Origin: Colletotrichum lupini
Lineage: Eukaryota; Ascomycota; Sordariomycetes; Glomerellales; Glomerellaceae
DNA: 64,000 nucleotides
Assembly: GCF_023278565.1 (NCBI RefSeq)
Contig: NC_064679.1
Coordinates: forward strand, 310,001 to 374,000
Reading direction: 5' to 3'
A program made the position numbers and the translations under genes. This document shows positions 49,589 through 59,837 of this stretch, piece after piece (position 1 is the stretch's first letter; the number at the start of each line of letters is the position of its first letter). The notes beneath the pieces are model-generated. The model saw nothing but the letters and a program-made list of their open reading frames with translations, was not told where the DNA came from and searched no databases.

Positions 49589-51345
49589 TTAAATAGGGTT
49601 ATTAGGATTGTTTAAGCCTATTAGCTTAACGAATTCCTTATGTTTAACCCGAGGTAAGGGTTTTGTTAACCCATCGGCAGGCATTATAGTAGAAGGGAGA
49701 TATTCTACTTTAATATTCCCTTTTTCTACTTCCTGTCGAGTATAATAATAATATAGGGCAGTATGCTTAGTCCTTTGGTGATATTCAGGATTATAAGCAA
49801 GAGATAATGCCCCATTATTATCGGTTTTAATAGTAATAGGTTTAACTTGATAACCTATTTCCGATAATAAATTCTGAAGCCAAATAGCTTCCCGAATAGC
49901 TTCCTGAAGTCCATTAAATTCAGCCTCTGTAGTAGAAAGTGCTATAGTAGACTGTTTTTTAGACTTCCAGCTAATCGGACCTCCATTTAGTGTAAATAAG
50001 TACCCAGAAGTTGATTTTCTAGTACTTTTACACCCGGCCCAGTTAGAATCAGTATAGCCTACTAATTCTACAGGCCCAATATTACCATTATAGGTAATAT
50101 TATAGTGAATAGTGCCACTAAGGTATCTATAAATACCTTTTACTACCTTAAGTAGGTAAATAGTGGGCTTATGGAGGTATTGGGAGACGAAAGAGACTGA
50201 AAAAGCTAAATCAGCCCTAGTCACAACCATAGCGTACATTAAAGATCCTACTAGGTGCTGGTAGGTCTTTAATAGCTCTTTTGAAGGTAAATAGTCATCT
50301 TTTTCGTTCCCTAAATCACTATTTAATATACCCGGATTTATAGGTATATTAGTGATTTTAGCTTTGGAAAAATCATTATTATTAAGAATTTCCTTAATAT
50401 AATGACTTTGAGAGAGAGAAATAGTCTTATTAGACCGATTTCTAGTAATTTTGACGCCTAGGAAATTCGAGGCTTCGCCTAGGTCTTTAATATCGATATA
50501 TTTCGATATTTTACCCTTAATTTCCTCTATATATTTAATATTTTTATTAAATATAAGGAAATCATCGACGTGGGTAACAATAAAAGCAGGATTTTTGAAA
50601 TCCTGGTTGAAATAGGTAGCCTCATCGGATTTTAGAGGTAAAAAGCCTATTTTATTAAAAATAGACTTCAGCTTTAGTTGCCATTGTCTAGGGCTTTGTT
50701 TGAGCCCATATAAGGCTTTTAAAAGCTGTAATAACTGATTTTTTGATTTATCCCAATTTATAGTATTTAAATTAGGGTATTTTTCAAAAAATTCAGTTAA
50801 AGGTATATTAGAAGGGTCTATATATACCTCTTCTAATAAATCCCCATTTAAAAAGGCACCAATAACGTCAATTTGGTGTATATGCCAGTTTAAAGGGGCA
50901 GATAGGGCTATAAGTACCCTATAGGTAGTAGGATTACTTCCAGAAGCAAAAGTTTGGAAATAATCGACTCCATACTGTTGTTCGAAGCCTCTAACTACTA
51001 ATCGGGCCTTATATTTATCAATATTACCAGTATTAATATTGATTTTTCGTTTAAAGACCCATCTAGTAGATAGTGGATTTTTATTAGCTTTATAGACCTT
51101 ATTTGGGTCTATAGCTAATAAAGTACCCTTTTTAATAATAACCTCTAGCTCAGAATATATAGCTTTTAACCATTCTGATTTTTCTGAGCTATTTAGAGCC
51201 TGTTTTAGTGTATTAGGCTCTGGAGGTAGGGTAATACTCTGAGTAAAATCTTTATATTTAGATTTTTCTTCCTCAGATAATTTGGGAATTAATACCTCTA
51301 TTTTAGAAGGTATTTCCTGAATATCTTCGATTTTATCAAAATTTT
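49589..51345 (-). pseudogene. Copia family B reverse transcriptase/RNase H part, out of frame with gag-int
   Basis: After a -1 shift relative to the upstream frame, the minus strand is open without a stop from about 51345 to 49589. It encodes the RT with the catalytic VDD box (THVDDFLIF, near 50570) and fingers (YKARLVVRGF), then the Copia RNase H (YTDSNWAG, ALSTTEAEF, and LPSTIMPADGLTKPL near the end). The first in-frame ATG is at 50239, inside the RT thumb, so this part needs fusion to the upstream frame. One base lost in the homopolymer run, or an assembly error there, explains the split. Confidence 0.85.
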
Positions 51346-53835
51346 AGAATATAAAGGAGGATTTACGCTTTCTACCCCCTCTATTCTATTATTTTGAATA
51401 AATCGAATATGCGAAGTCCGTAATAATCGAGATCGAAAAGGATTAGAAGGGCAATATATAACATATATATTATTACCTTCTTTTCCTAAATATATACCAT
51501 TTTGAGTATAGGTATACATTTTATTCGAAGTGACTCGCTTTTGAGTAGGGTAATAAATAAGTACCCTAGAGCCGATTTTTCTTAGATTAGATAAATCCGG
51601 CTTATTATTTCTTTTTGGGAAGAAATAATCGAGAAAAGCCTCGATAGGGGTCTTTTCAAGGCGTATATTAGCGGTAAAATTAACTAATTTAGTTAATTCT
51701 TTCAAAATTACGTCCCATAAATATAGGGGTAATTTCTCTGCTAATAAAATAGTTCTAGCCTTTTCGATAAGGGCCCTATTAGTCCTTTCGGCTATACCAT
51801 TTTGCTCGGGCGTATAGGGCGTGGAAGGCTCTAAAATAATGCCTTTTTCGTTAATATAGGGTAATAATTCCCCTATATTGAATTCCGTACCATTATCTAA
51901 GCGTATATACTTAGGGTAGGAATTAAACTGGTTAAAATAAAATTCCAGTTTGTTTTTGAGAATATTAATTATATTCTCTTTGGTTTTTGAGAATTCAACA
52001 TCTCGAAAACCAGTAAAATCATCCGTAAACGGAATAGCGTAATTATTTCCACTAATAGTAGTAGGGGTAATTTTAACTGTATCAATACAGACCCTTTCTA
52101 GTGGAAATAATGCCCGATTATAGTTAATTTTAGGCTGTTGCCTAGTTAACTTAGCTGTAGTACAGCTCGGGCAATTTAGGTCTTTTTCCTTTAATTTGTC
52201 TAAAGGAATTCCCTTAGTTATTTTCGCAGTTTTTAATAAATAAGGGTAAGAAGGATGACCTAATTTTTCGTGCCATTCCTGGGTGATTGAATAGGCCTGA
52301 TTATCTGAATTTTCAGATAAATAATCAGTATTTTTCTCTATATTACTATTATTAATAGTAATATTATGAAGAGAATTTTGAATGGATTCTAAAATATTTT
52401 TTAGATCCAAATACTGATTTTTAGGGTCCAAATCGTTTTGTTGGTACCCTGTAGTAGGCCTTCGATTTTTCCAAGCAATATTAAGGAAAAATCCATGCCT
52501 TTTGAAATCCAAATAAGCAAATACATTGCCCTCAGAATCCACTAAATAATTCTTTTCAATATATCCACCATTTTTGTAGTGTAATATACCTGAAAAGATA
52601 TTAAGTGGGAATTCTGGAATATATAAGGTATTTTTTAACCTTATAGGTATAATTTTACCCCGTAAATAGATAGGTAAAATTAAGTCCCCAATACCCTGTG
52701 GGTAAACTGGGCCAGCTCCGGTTCGAATAGGGGGTAAATTGTCCCTATTATCGAAATTTTCGAATAAATCCATACTATTAGTAATATGGACTGTTGAACC
52801 CGTATCATACAACCACCTTTCAGTTGTATTTGTGCCCATATTAGCCGAATTATTGGTATTTTCTCCCGAAAGGCCCAAATTATCATTTGGAGTCGAGTTG
52901 GGTAATATATGAGGGAGAAAAGGTTGATAATTTTCATCAAGTGGGTCTATGGTATAGTGGTCGGAACCACTAACCATATAATTCCTTGATTGTAAGGGCT
53001 GAGGGTTCAAATCTCCATGTGGGCGTTGGTTTTTCGTAAAAAGATTGGGCTGGTTTGGTTGGTTTCGGGGCTGGTTTCGGGGTTGGTTTGGTTTGGGTTG
53101 ATATGAGGGCTTATTTGAGGGCTTATTTGGGTAATTTGAGGGCTTATTTGGGTTGGTATTTGGGTTGGTATTTTGCTTATAATAAGTCTTAGACTTATTA
53201 TACTTATTTCGAGAGTATTTATTACTCTTAATAGTATTACTAGACATAGGAGTATCGATTTCTCTCCTATTTTCGTCTAATATATCCGTAATAAGAGCCT
53301 CTAAAGTAGGGGGCTCTTTAAGTCTTAAATTAGACCTTTGACGATCAGCCCAAATCGGAAAGATATTAGTTAGGGCTGATATAAAGACCGTTTTTTGGTC
53401 TATATCCTCAATAATAGCTCCTACGCTTTTTAATTTGGAAATATAGCTTTTAAATGAGCTAATAAACTCATTTAAGCTATTAAAATGCTCCAATCTAATA
53501 GCGTGGAATTCGAGGTATAATTGTTGACGTAGAACTGGTCCTGTACCCTCATAGGATGCTTTAAGGGTATTGAGAGCCTCTTTTGGATCAATTTGATCAA
53601 AAATAAGTGAAAGAGGCTCAGGTTGAATATTTTGCCTTATTAATAATAAGGATTGGGTTTTTTGCTCTTCAGTAATATTTTCATATTCGTTTTCAACTTC
53701 GAAATAGGTATTTAATTTCAAAAGTCGAAGATAAATATGAAGAGTAGAAAGCCAAGTAGTCCAATTTTGACTACCTTTTAGGCGTTGATTTTCAGGCATA
53801 AGGCAGCCTGTAATTGCCTTAATAATATCCGCCAT
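51298..53835 (-). CDS. Copia family B polyprotein, gag-protease-integrase part
   Basis: One frame of 845 residues. Order: Gag (about 1-200, UBN2/retrotran-gag type, with a start near DIIKAITGCLMPENQRLKG); a low-complexity Asn/Pro/Lys-rich linker (about 205-275); aspartic protease with WLYDTGST (about 342); GAG-pre-integrase zinc region WHEKLGH followed by CPSC (about 515-550); integrase core with Asp in VCIDTVK, Asp in RLDNGTEF and Glu in NGIAERTNR. The frame ends just after the integrase C-terminal region. RT and RNase H follow in another frame, beyond an AAAATTTT run at 51338-51345. Gag lacks an obvious CCHC knuckle. Confidence 0.9.
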   Translation of the reverse strand: MADIIKAITGCLMPENQRLKGSQNWTTWLSTLHIYLRLLKLNTYFEVENEYENITEEQKTQSLLLIRQNIQPEPLSLIFDQIDPKEALNTLKASYEGTGPVLRQQLYLEFHAIRLEHFNSLNEFISSFKSYISKLKSVGAIIEDIDQKTVFISALTNIFPIWADRQRSNLRLKEPPTLEALITDILDENRREIDTPMSSNTIKSNKYSRNKYNKSKTYYKQNTNPNTNPNKPSNYPNKPSNKPSYQPKPNQPRNQPRNQPNQPNLFTKNQRPHGDLNPQPLQSRNYMVSGSDHYTIDPLDENYQPFLPHILPNSTPNDNLGLSGENTNNSANMGTNTTERWLYDTGSTVHITNSMDLFENFDNRDNLPPIRTGAGPVYPQGIGDLILPIYLRGKIIPIRLKNTLYIPEFPLNIFSGILHYKNGGYIEKNYLVDSEGNVFAYLDFKRHGFFLNIAWKNRRPTTGYQQNDLDPKNQYLDLKNILESIQNSLHNITINNSNIEKNTDYLSENSDNQAYSITQEWHEKLGHPSYPYLLKTAKITKGIPLDKLKEKDLNCPSCTTAKLTRQQPKINYNRALFPLERVCIDTVKITPTTISGNNYAIPFTDDFTGFRDVEFSKTKENIINILKNKLEFYFNQFNSYPKYIRLDNGTEFNIGELLPYINEKGIILEPSTPYTPEQNGIAERTNRALIEKARTILLAEKLPLYLWDVILKELTKLVNFTANIRLEKTPIEAFLDYFFPKRNNKPDLSNLRKIGSRVLIYYPTQKRVTSNKMYTYTQNGIYLGKEGNNIYVIYCPSNPFRSRLLRTSHIRFIQNNRIEGVESVNPPLYSKILIKSKIFRKYLLK

Positions 53836-54292
53836 TATATATATTTTAGAATATATATAATATAAATATATACTAGTATTGTTCCTAGTATAAATAAGCT
53901 TACTTTAAGCTTAGAATTCAAGCTTGTTTTTAAGCTTGAAAATAGACTTATTTCAAGTCTAAAAATATATATAAGAAAAAGTCTATTTTGACTTCCTTTT
54001 CTTATAAATAGATATTTAATAAAAGTAAGTATATAGTATAAAAAGGGCTTACACTTCGTCTGCCTTTTTATATATATAAATCCTTTATTAAATATAAAGG
54101 TCGATTTCGAATTTTCGAATTCGAAAAAGTGATTTTGGGCGGAGTAAGGTATCTCGATATATGGATATGCATATACCGGATAAAGGCATATACCTAAATG
54201 ATAATAGGTATAATATAGGCAAATAAAAATAGAAGAGCTCGGATAAGTGAATAATATTCACTTAAGTAAATAAAACCTCAGTTATATAATAA
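53836..54292 (-). other. Family B untranslated leader
   Basis: About 460 bp between the primer-binding site and the gag start, AT-rich and without an open frame. It would hold packaging signals. Confidence 0.6.
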
Positions 54293-54306
54293 CTGGGCTC
54301 ATAACC
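54293..54306 (-). other. Primer-binding site, half initiator-tRNA type
   Basis: Directly after the 5' LTR the minus strand reads GGTTATGAGCCCAG. Its complement CTGGGCTCATAACC is the anticodon arm of eukaryotic initiator tRNA-Met, ending just 3' of the CAT anticodon. This matches the copia-type use of a cleaved 5' half-tRNA as primer. Confidence 0.85.
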
Positions 54307-54820
54307 TCTAGCACGTATAGCTTTAACGAGGTAATGCGGGATATTCTTATATAGAATATGAAAAGTGAATATTCATATAGAAGCAAGAATATATGAATAT
54401 AGGGGAAATAAGCGTATATAAAAGAGGTTTTTGTAATAAAGAGAGTAATATAGTTGAATTACTATATGAGAAGTTGCTTGCTTAACGAAAGGTCTAGGTA
54501 GGCAAATACACGCCTACATATAGGCATAAAAACCTCCTACTAGAATATTCCATTGCTTATTAATTATGATATAATTAATAAGCATATACGTAAGTGAATG
54601 CGTAATCGTAGTACGTAATTCCGCCTCGAGTAAATTCCAGATTATTCAGTTATCTTCCAGTACTTTCCACTGCTCACGTAAGCTTATATAAGCAGTATTG
54701 CTTACATAATCAATACCTATAATAATCTACAGAAATCGTAGATTAATATGGTATATAGTTTGCTTACGTAATATTGATAATAAGGCGAATAATAAGGTAA
54801 ACAAAGTTACCTTCGTAACA
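54307..54820 (-). repeat. 5' LTR, family B
   Basis: 514 bp; on minus from TGTTACGAAGG to ACGTGCTAGA. It appears identical to the 3' LTR. Confidence 0.95.
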
Positions 54821-55867
54821 GTAATTACTAATATATTTAATTTTAACGGGGATATATTTAATCCGCGCGCTAATCGTAGTAAATCCGTACTTTCGCTACT
54901 TAACGAATTTATTAAAGTCTAGGAGATTCCCGCTTCTTCTCGCTATCTTATTACTACTCTCGTTTTTATTATTTTTAGTAATTACTATTACCTTTCTAAA
55001 TCGCTAACTATCGTACTTACTAGGATCCTCCTTTTCGTTTAGTATAAAAGGGTAGGTTTTAGTAGTTCCTTTTTATAATAATAGCGGCAGACGTTTATAT
55101 TATTATAAGAAGATATAGTAATTAGTCTCGGGATCTTTACTAGTTATTAATTTCTACTATCTTATATATTTCTAGCCTCTTAAGCCTCGTGCTCTTTATA
55201 ATTTCTAAATAGCTTCTTTTTTTAACCTACCTTTTCTAGGGCGGTATTTCGTAAGAATAGTTAAAAATAGACGCTGGGTAGTTCGTAAAAGAGCTATATA
55301 GGCTATTAAGAACCGTATAAGCCGTTAAGTACGGTTAACGAAGTTAAGCCCTTTTTTTTATAAAATTATATATTTTAAAAACTTACTAAAAATACTTACT
55401 TATTACTTATACGCGGTAGGGTTAGATACCTTAGAGATCTTATTCTTTACGGCCTCTCGGTACCCTATTTTATATTTTTTAAATAGTCTTTTTCGTAGCT
55501 TAATTATAGTTAGGTAATTATCGCTTACTAGCGATCCCTTTTATTACTTAGTTAATTTCTAATCGCGGGCTAGCCGTAGAAAAGTCGTTTAGTAAAAAAG
55601 CTACTCGGGGCGACGGTAAAAGGCTAATTACTTAAGTAGTTCCGTTAATTAACGTAGTTTAATATAATAAACGTCGACCTCTTATAAGTAATAAAGGGCT
55701 ATAATTACTTAATTCCGTGCGGTATTTAAAAATTACCTCCTTTTTTATTTATTTCCGTAAGGTTAATTAGTACGAATTTCCTATCCCGTACGGTATTAAG
55801 AGGTCGTTTCTTTTGCGTAGCGAGATACCTTACCGATCTATAATAATAAAATTTAATTACTAATTAG

Positions 55868-56069
55868 TATTAGTATCCCTATTATAGGGTAGTTAGTTCG
55901 AAGCGTAGTTAACGAAGAGATTAATTAAACTATATAAATATTTACGTAGGTGTAAAAAGGAGGTTCTAACCGTAGGTTGGGCTGGCTATGATAATCGTAT
56001 ATAGGGCCCCTAATTGGCCCCTGCGCAGTCGGCTGGATGCCGCGGTCGAATTGGACTTCCAATCCGACA
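55868..56069 (-). repeat. 5' LTR, family A copy 3 (202-bp subtype)
   Basis: Minus strand starts TGTCGGATTGGAAGTCC, the least mutated version of the LTR in the window, and ends GGATACTAATA. It has the 3-base deletion shared with copy 2. Confidence 0.88.
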
Positions 56070-56084
56070 ATAGTAGTATTGATG

Positions 56085-56810
56085 TGCAGCCACGTGAAGG
56101 ATTCTGGATCGGTGCATAATTGTGCTCTTCATGCTGCAAACCGAGGAAGTCACGAATCAGTCGCAACTAGGCTAGTAGAGATAATGGCTACAATCCTCCA
56201 GCAAGATGAGATCGCATCGGCCACAGAGACTTCGGCTTACGCAGGAGCTGTCAAGCCCGTCAATGCGCTCCAAGCTCTACAAAGTGACAGGAAGAAGTTC
56301 CACTCAGAACAGAATGTCGAGGCAGTAATCATGGCGGGCCAGGTATCCAGGCTCCGTTGGTTGATTGATCGTCACTGAGATAATATTATAGAAATTCCAT
56401 ATGACTCCCTTGCTACAGCAGTGCTCGACCTTCATCTGCACACGGTGCGATTTCTCCTTGATCAAGGGCTGAACGTCGAAGCAAGCAGCCAATTCGGGAC
56501 ACCAATACGTGCTGCAAGTTCAAAGGGGCACGAAAAGATCTTCGAAACGTTTTTAAGCTGCGGTGCAAACATTGTGAGTACGAGGGAGTTTTGGCAGCTG
56601 TAAGGAATGGCCATCTCTCAACATTGCAACTTTTGGTGAAGGTACCTAGCGGAAAAGGGGTCACATGTCGGGTATGATTCCGAAGTCGATCTCGCGCTAA
56701 AAGCCGGGACTGCACATGGTCACTTGCCTGTTGTCGAGCTTTTGTTTGGATCTTGTTCTGAGTCCAAGCAACACTATTATCGATACGGCTTGCAAGACCG
56801 GGCACGGGCA
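56085..56810 (+). pseudogene. Ankyrin-repeat gene remnant
   Basis: Several disjoint frames read as ankyrin repeats: LDLHLHTVRFLLDQGLNVEA, then TPIRAASSKGHEKIFETFLSCGAN (56421-56580), AVRNGHLSTLQLLVK in another frame (about 56600-56640) and AHGHLPVVELLF (about 56710-56750). An upstream block (56085-56378) ends in a stop after VSRLRWLIDRH. Stops and frameshifts separate the pieces and no intron arrangement joins them. Ankyrin arrays are common at the C-terminus of fungal NACHT/NLR-like proteins, but no NACHT domain is left. Confidence 0.65.
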
Positions 56811-57576
56811 TAATTATCGTGGAAGGGTTTGATGATCCTAATGATCACTTCCCAGACATTCCAACATACAAACGGTCATTAGGCCTGAGTAAGAAGGAGG
56901 GCTCACATCTACTGAGATTGCTGATAGCCTCTGAAAAATAGACAATATACATCTGTCTCAGTTCCGATCTTTTTTCGTTAAGTGAAAATCAATCGCAAGT
57001 GTAAACAAGGTAGACAAAACTTGAAAAAGCTATCAACGTACCAAACCGAGGTAATTTACCAAGCCTGAGCTCATGTTAGGCTTGGGATTGGTAACTGTCT
57101 ACGTTCCAAAGTGGCGCTATATTCCATCTCTTAACTTGGTCTCCTTCTGTTTAATCAACGGTCATCTGTACAACTGCACAGATGACTTCCAGGACATCAA
57201 TATGACAACATGCAGCAGTCAAGCATCACAAGCTACTTCATCATTGGTAAGTCACGTATGTTTGAATGACAGGAAGTTTTGAATCTGAAACTGAACCAAG
57301 CCATCAGTCTTCCATCTAATGAGATGAACGGCAAGCTTTGGAAGATAGAGAATATAGGCGCTTGCCCCTGAGAACGAGAACAGTTTATCATAAGAAGAAA
57401 CGCATGGTCCTAACATGGCCGACTTGACCGAGTCTGACGATGGCTGTTCGCACGGATTCTGATTGAGGTAGAACAAGAAGATACTTAGATGAAATTAACT
57501 GCACTCATCTCTCATGCGTTGGCCAGCCTTCGCGTCAACATTCTGACCTAAGCTTTGGCCTGCTCGGTTATGTGCT
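56811..57576. other. Degraded intergenic region
   Basis: No supported gene. Short frames only. It separates two gene remnants. Confidence 0.45.
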
Positions 57577-58618
57577 TTGTTCATTGTGCTTGCCTTTATT
57601 TCACCTGCTGACGCCAATGTGAGCCAGGCCCCTTTTCTTGGACCGGCTGTAGGCCCAATCGCAGGTGGCTTCCTGAGCCAGGCCAAGGGCTGGCGATGGC
57701 TTCAAGGCCTGATGGCCATCTTCACTGGTGTTCTTTGGGTCCTCGGTTCACTTTGGGTTCCTGAGACTTACGTCGTCGTAATCCTGCGTCGCAAGGCAGA
57801 AGTTCTGTCCAAAATTACCGGCCATGTTTACGTCTCTGAATTCGATGTTGGTCACCCCAACAAAGCGTTGCTCGCAGAGCTCAGAAAGGCTCTGCTACGA
57901 CCATGGCAACTCTTGTTTTTGGAGCCTATCGTTCTGCTCTGTTCTATCTTCCAAGCTATTGTTTTTGGGACCTTATACATGATGTTCGCCGCTTTCCCGA
58001 TTGTTTTCCAGCAAACCCGTGGTTGGTCCAACGGCGTTGGTGGTCTTGCGTTTCTGGGTGTCGCCGTAGGCATGATGTTTGCTGTTGGGTACAGCGGCTA
58101 CGACAATATTCGTTACATCAAGGTCAACAAAAGCTATGATGGCGGTGCACCTCCGGAAATGAGACTACCCCCTGCTCTGATTGGATCAGTTCTCCTACCT
58201 ATCGGCCTGTTCTGGTTCGCCTGGACGAACGGACCAAACATTCACTGGATCGTTCCTATTGTCGGATCGGGCTTTTTCGCGGCTGGTCTTGTCCTGGTTT
58301 TTTTAAGCCTGATGAACTACCTGGTCGACTCTTGTGAGTATTCGGACTTTGTGTACATTTTCTCACGAAATGGAGACGTCTAACGTTGTAGATGTCATAT
58401 ACGCTGCCTCCGTTCTCGCCGCGAGCTCCGTCTTGCGAAGTCTTTTTGCCGCAGCGTTCCCTCTTTTCACCACCAATATGTACCATAGCCTTGGCATCCA
58501 TTGGGCAAGTTCTGTTCCGGCTTTTCTCTCCCTTGCCTGCGTTCCGTTTCCGTTCCTGTTCTTCAGGTACGGAAAGTCGATTCGGTTGCGATGCAAATAT
58601 GCAGCTCAAGTTGCCTGA
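57577..58618 (+). pseudogene. MFS transporter lacking its N-terminal half
   Basis: Two exons, 57577-58333 and 58392-58618, encode the part of a fungal MFS transporter from TM5 to TM12: FLGPAVGPIAGGFLSQ and WRWLQGLMAIFTGVLW (TM5-6), the central loop, then TM7-12 including GGAPPEMRLPPALIG and [26 protein letters not shown] across the intron. The first about 200 residues (TM1-4 and motif A) are absent, and the sequence upstream shows only scraps. The C-terminal half is intact with a functional GT-AG intron. It could be a recent 5' truncation; the ATG at 57577 is probably not a natural start. Confidence 0.75.
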
Positions 58619-59666
58619 TGTTGTGTCCCTTGAGGGTTGAGACGAAAACAACTCGACTTCGAGGTCTAAGTTGAATTGATTGAGGGCAAAACCGCAAAGT
58701 TGACCAAGTTCATCGTAACTTGGGTAGCAGGAAATAATCAAGCGTGGGGCGACCTCTTTTCACTCAAAAAGGGAGACTTCTCCGAATGGTATATGTAAAT
58801 ATTCTACAATCAGTCTAGACAACTTGTACAATTGAGCTTAGCCTAGAATTTGAGTTGGTCAAGAGCGGGTTTCTGCACGTTGACTGAATTGGTGACGAAG
58901 TTGATTATTGAGGTTGTAGTGAGTGAAGCGTTGAGGAGGCTGATGAATGAGTCGATAAGCTGTGACTTTCGACTTTGTCGTTTGCATTTTATCAACGCCC
59001 TTTAATTCAAGACGCATATCGCCAGACTCACCTTACTAAACCATGCCTAAGCTAGAATTCAGCTGAGACTTAGCCTACCGCCACATTCACCAGCTGAATG
59101 AGCTTGGGATTGGCTGCGCCATCATCAAGATTCCAACCGGACTGGCTTGGAAACAGAACATAATGACCGGCGCGGTAATGCCTTATTAGTATTAGCTTCT
59201 TCTCACATCGCAAAATGCGAATCTCATGAGAGTCAGATCAGTGATGTCGCGCAAACCTCGTCATGCACTTGAACGAATCACAGCCCCCCAGTCCGCTGGA
59301 AAAGAGTCGCAAGAGCACCACTAGCCAGCTATGCCATTCCACAAGCTCCGACGCCGTTGCTGCGAAAGATATAGATCAATTATAGTTCTCTATCGTCGAA
59401 CATGTTACAAGGGCTGAGGCATGCTGCGCCATCTTCCGGTATAGCGAGATGTACCGACTAAACTAGGCAAGCGCTGCAAAGCCAACCCTTAGACCTGTTC
59501 TTAGAACGATAGCTGCAATATACTGATGAGGGATATTAGACATTGACTTGAAGGCATTCGCAGGCGTATTTCTGACTTTTGCCTAGCCCATCAGTATCGC
59601 CCATTCCTAAATAGTAATAGATGTCTGAAAGAGTGAGAAAGTTAAACTAACAATACAACCCCAGTG
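58619..59666. other. Intergenic, no gene seen
   Basis: About 1 kb with normal composition and no supported open frame or repeat. Confidence 0.45.
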
Positions 59667-59668
59667 TA

Positions 59669-59837
59669 TCCCATCGACTGCTGCAAGGCGACAGTACATC
59701 TGAGTACGGGGAAAGAACTAATTAGGCGTTATTCCGATTTATTTCCACTATATCCGCAAATCAAAAAATTCATATCTCAGAGAATTTAGAGAAAAGCTGG
59801 AGACCATTGTACTGTCGCCTTGCAGCAGTCGATGGGA
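59669..59837. mobile_element. MITE-like element with 30-bp perfect terminal inverted repeats
   Basis: The segments 59667-59698 and 59808-59839 are perfect reverse complements over 32 bp, starting TATCCCATCGACTG. Taking the outer TA on each side as the target duplication leaves a 169-bp element with TIRs beginning TCCCATCG. The middle (about 110 bp) is AT-rich and non-coding. TA duplication, long TIRs and small size fit a non-autonomous Tc1/mariner-type MITE. A plain hairpin is the alternative. Confidence 0.75.

Larger units (their letters stand above)
48891..54820 (-). mobile_element. Ty1/Copia retrotransposon family B, near-intact, nested
   Basis: The element is 5930 bp with two 514-bp LTRs that look identical by eye. 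GTAAT occurs on both sides (48886-48890 and 54821-54825), a perfect 5-bp target-site duplication. Removing the element and one GTAAT rejoins family A sequence so that it aligns with the uninterrupted copy 1 near 30790-30800. A primer-binding site, polypurine tract and gag-pol are present. CpA and TpG are frequent, so the element has not been RIPed, in contrast to the DNA around it. Confidence 0.95.
43287..56069 (-). mobile_element. Ty1/Copia family A, copy 3, RIP-dead, split by nested family B element
   Basis: On the minus strand this is collinear with copy 1, from the 5' LTR (55868-56069) to the 3' LTR (43287-43491). The family B element 48891-54820 plus one 5-bp duplication interrupts it; without that the copy is about 6.85 kb, some 570 bp shorter than copy 1. 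All coding frames are destroyed by RIP. The two LTRs are of different subtypes (202 and 205 bp), and the outer flanks (AAGAG on the left, ATAGT on the right) do not match. Confidence 0.85.

Noticed and set aside
52941..53025. Possible tRNA gene
   Set aside because: The A- and B-box-like motifs and a hairpin are present, but the acceptor and T stems do not pair properly and the stretch codes for Gag on the other strand. It is kept only as a low-interest finding.
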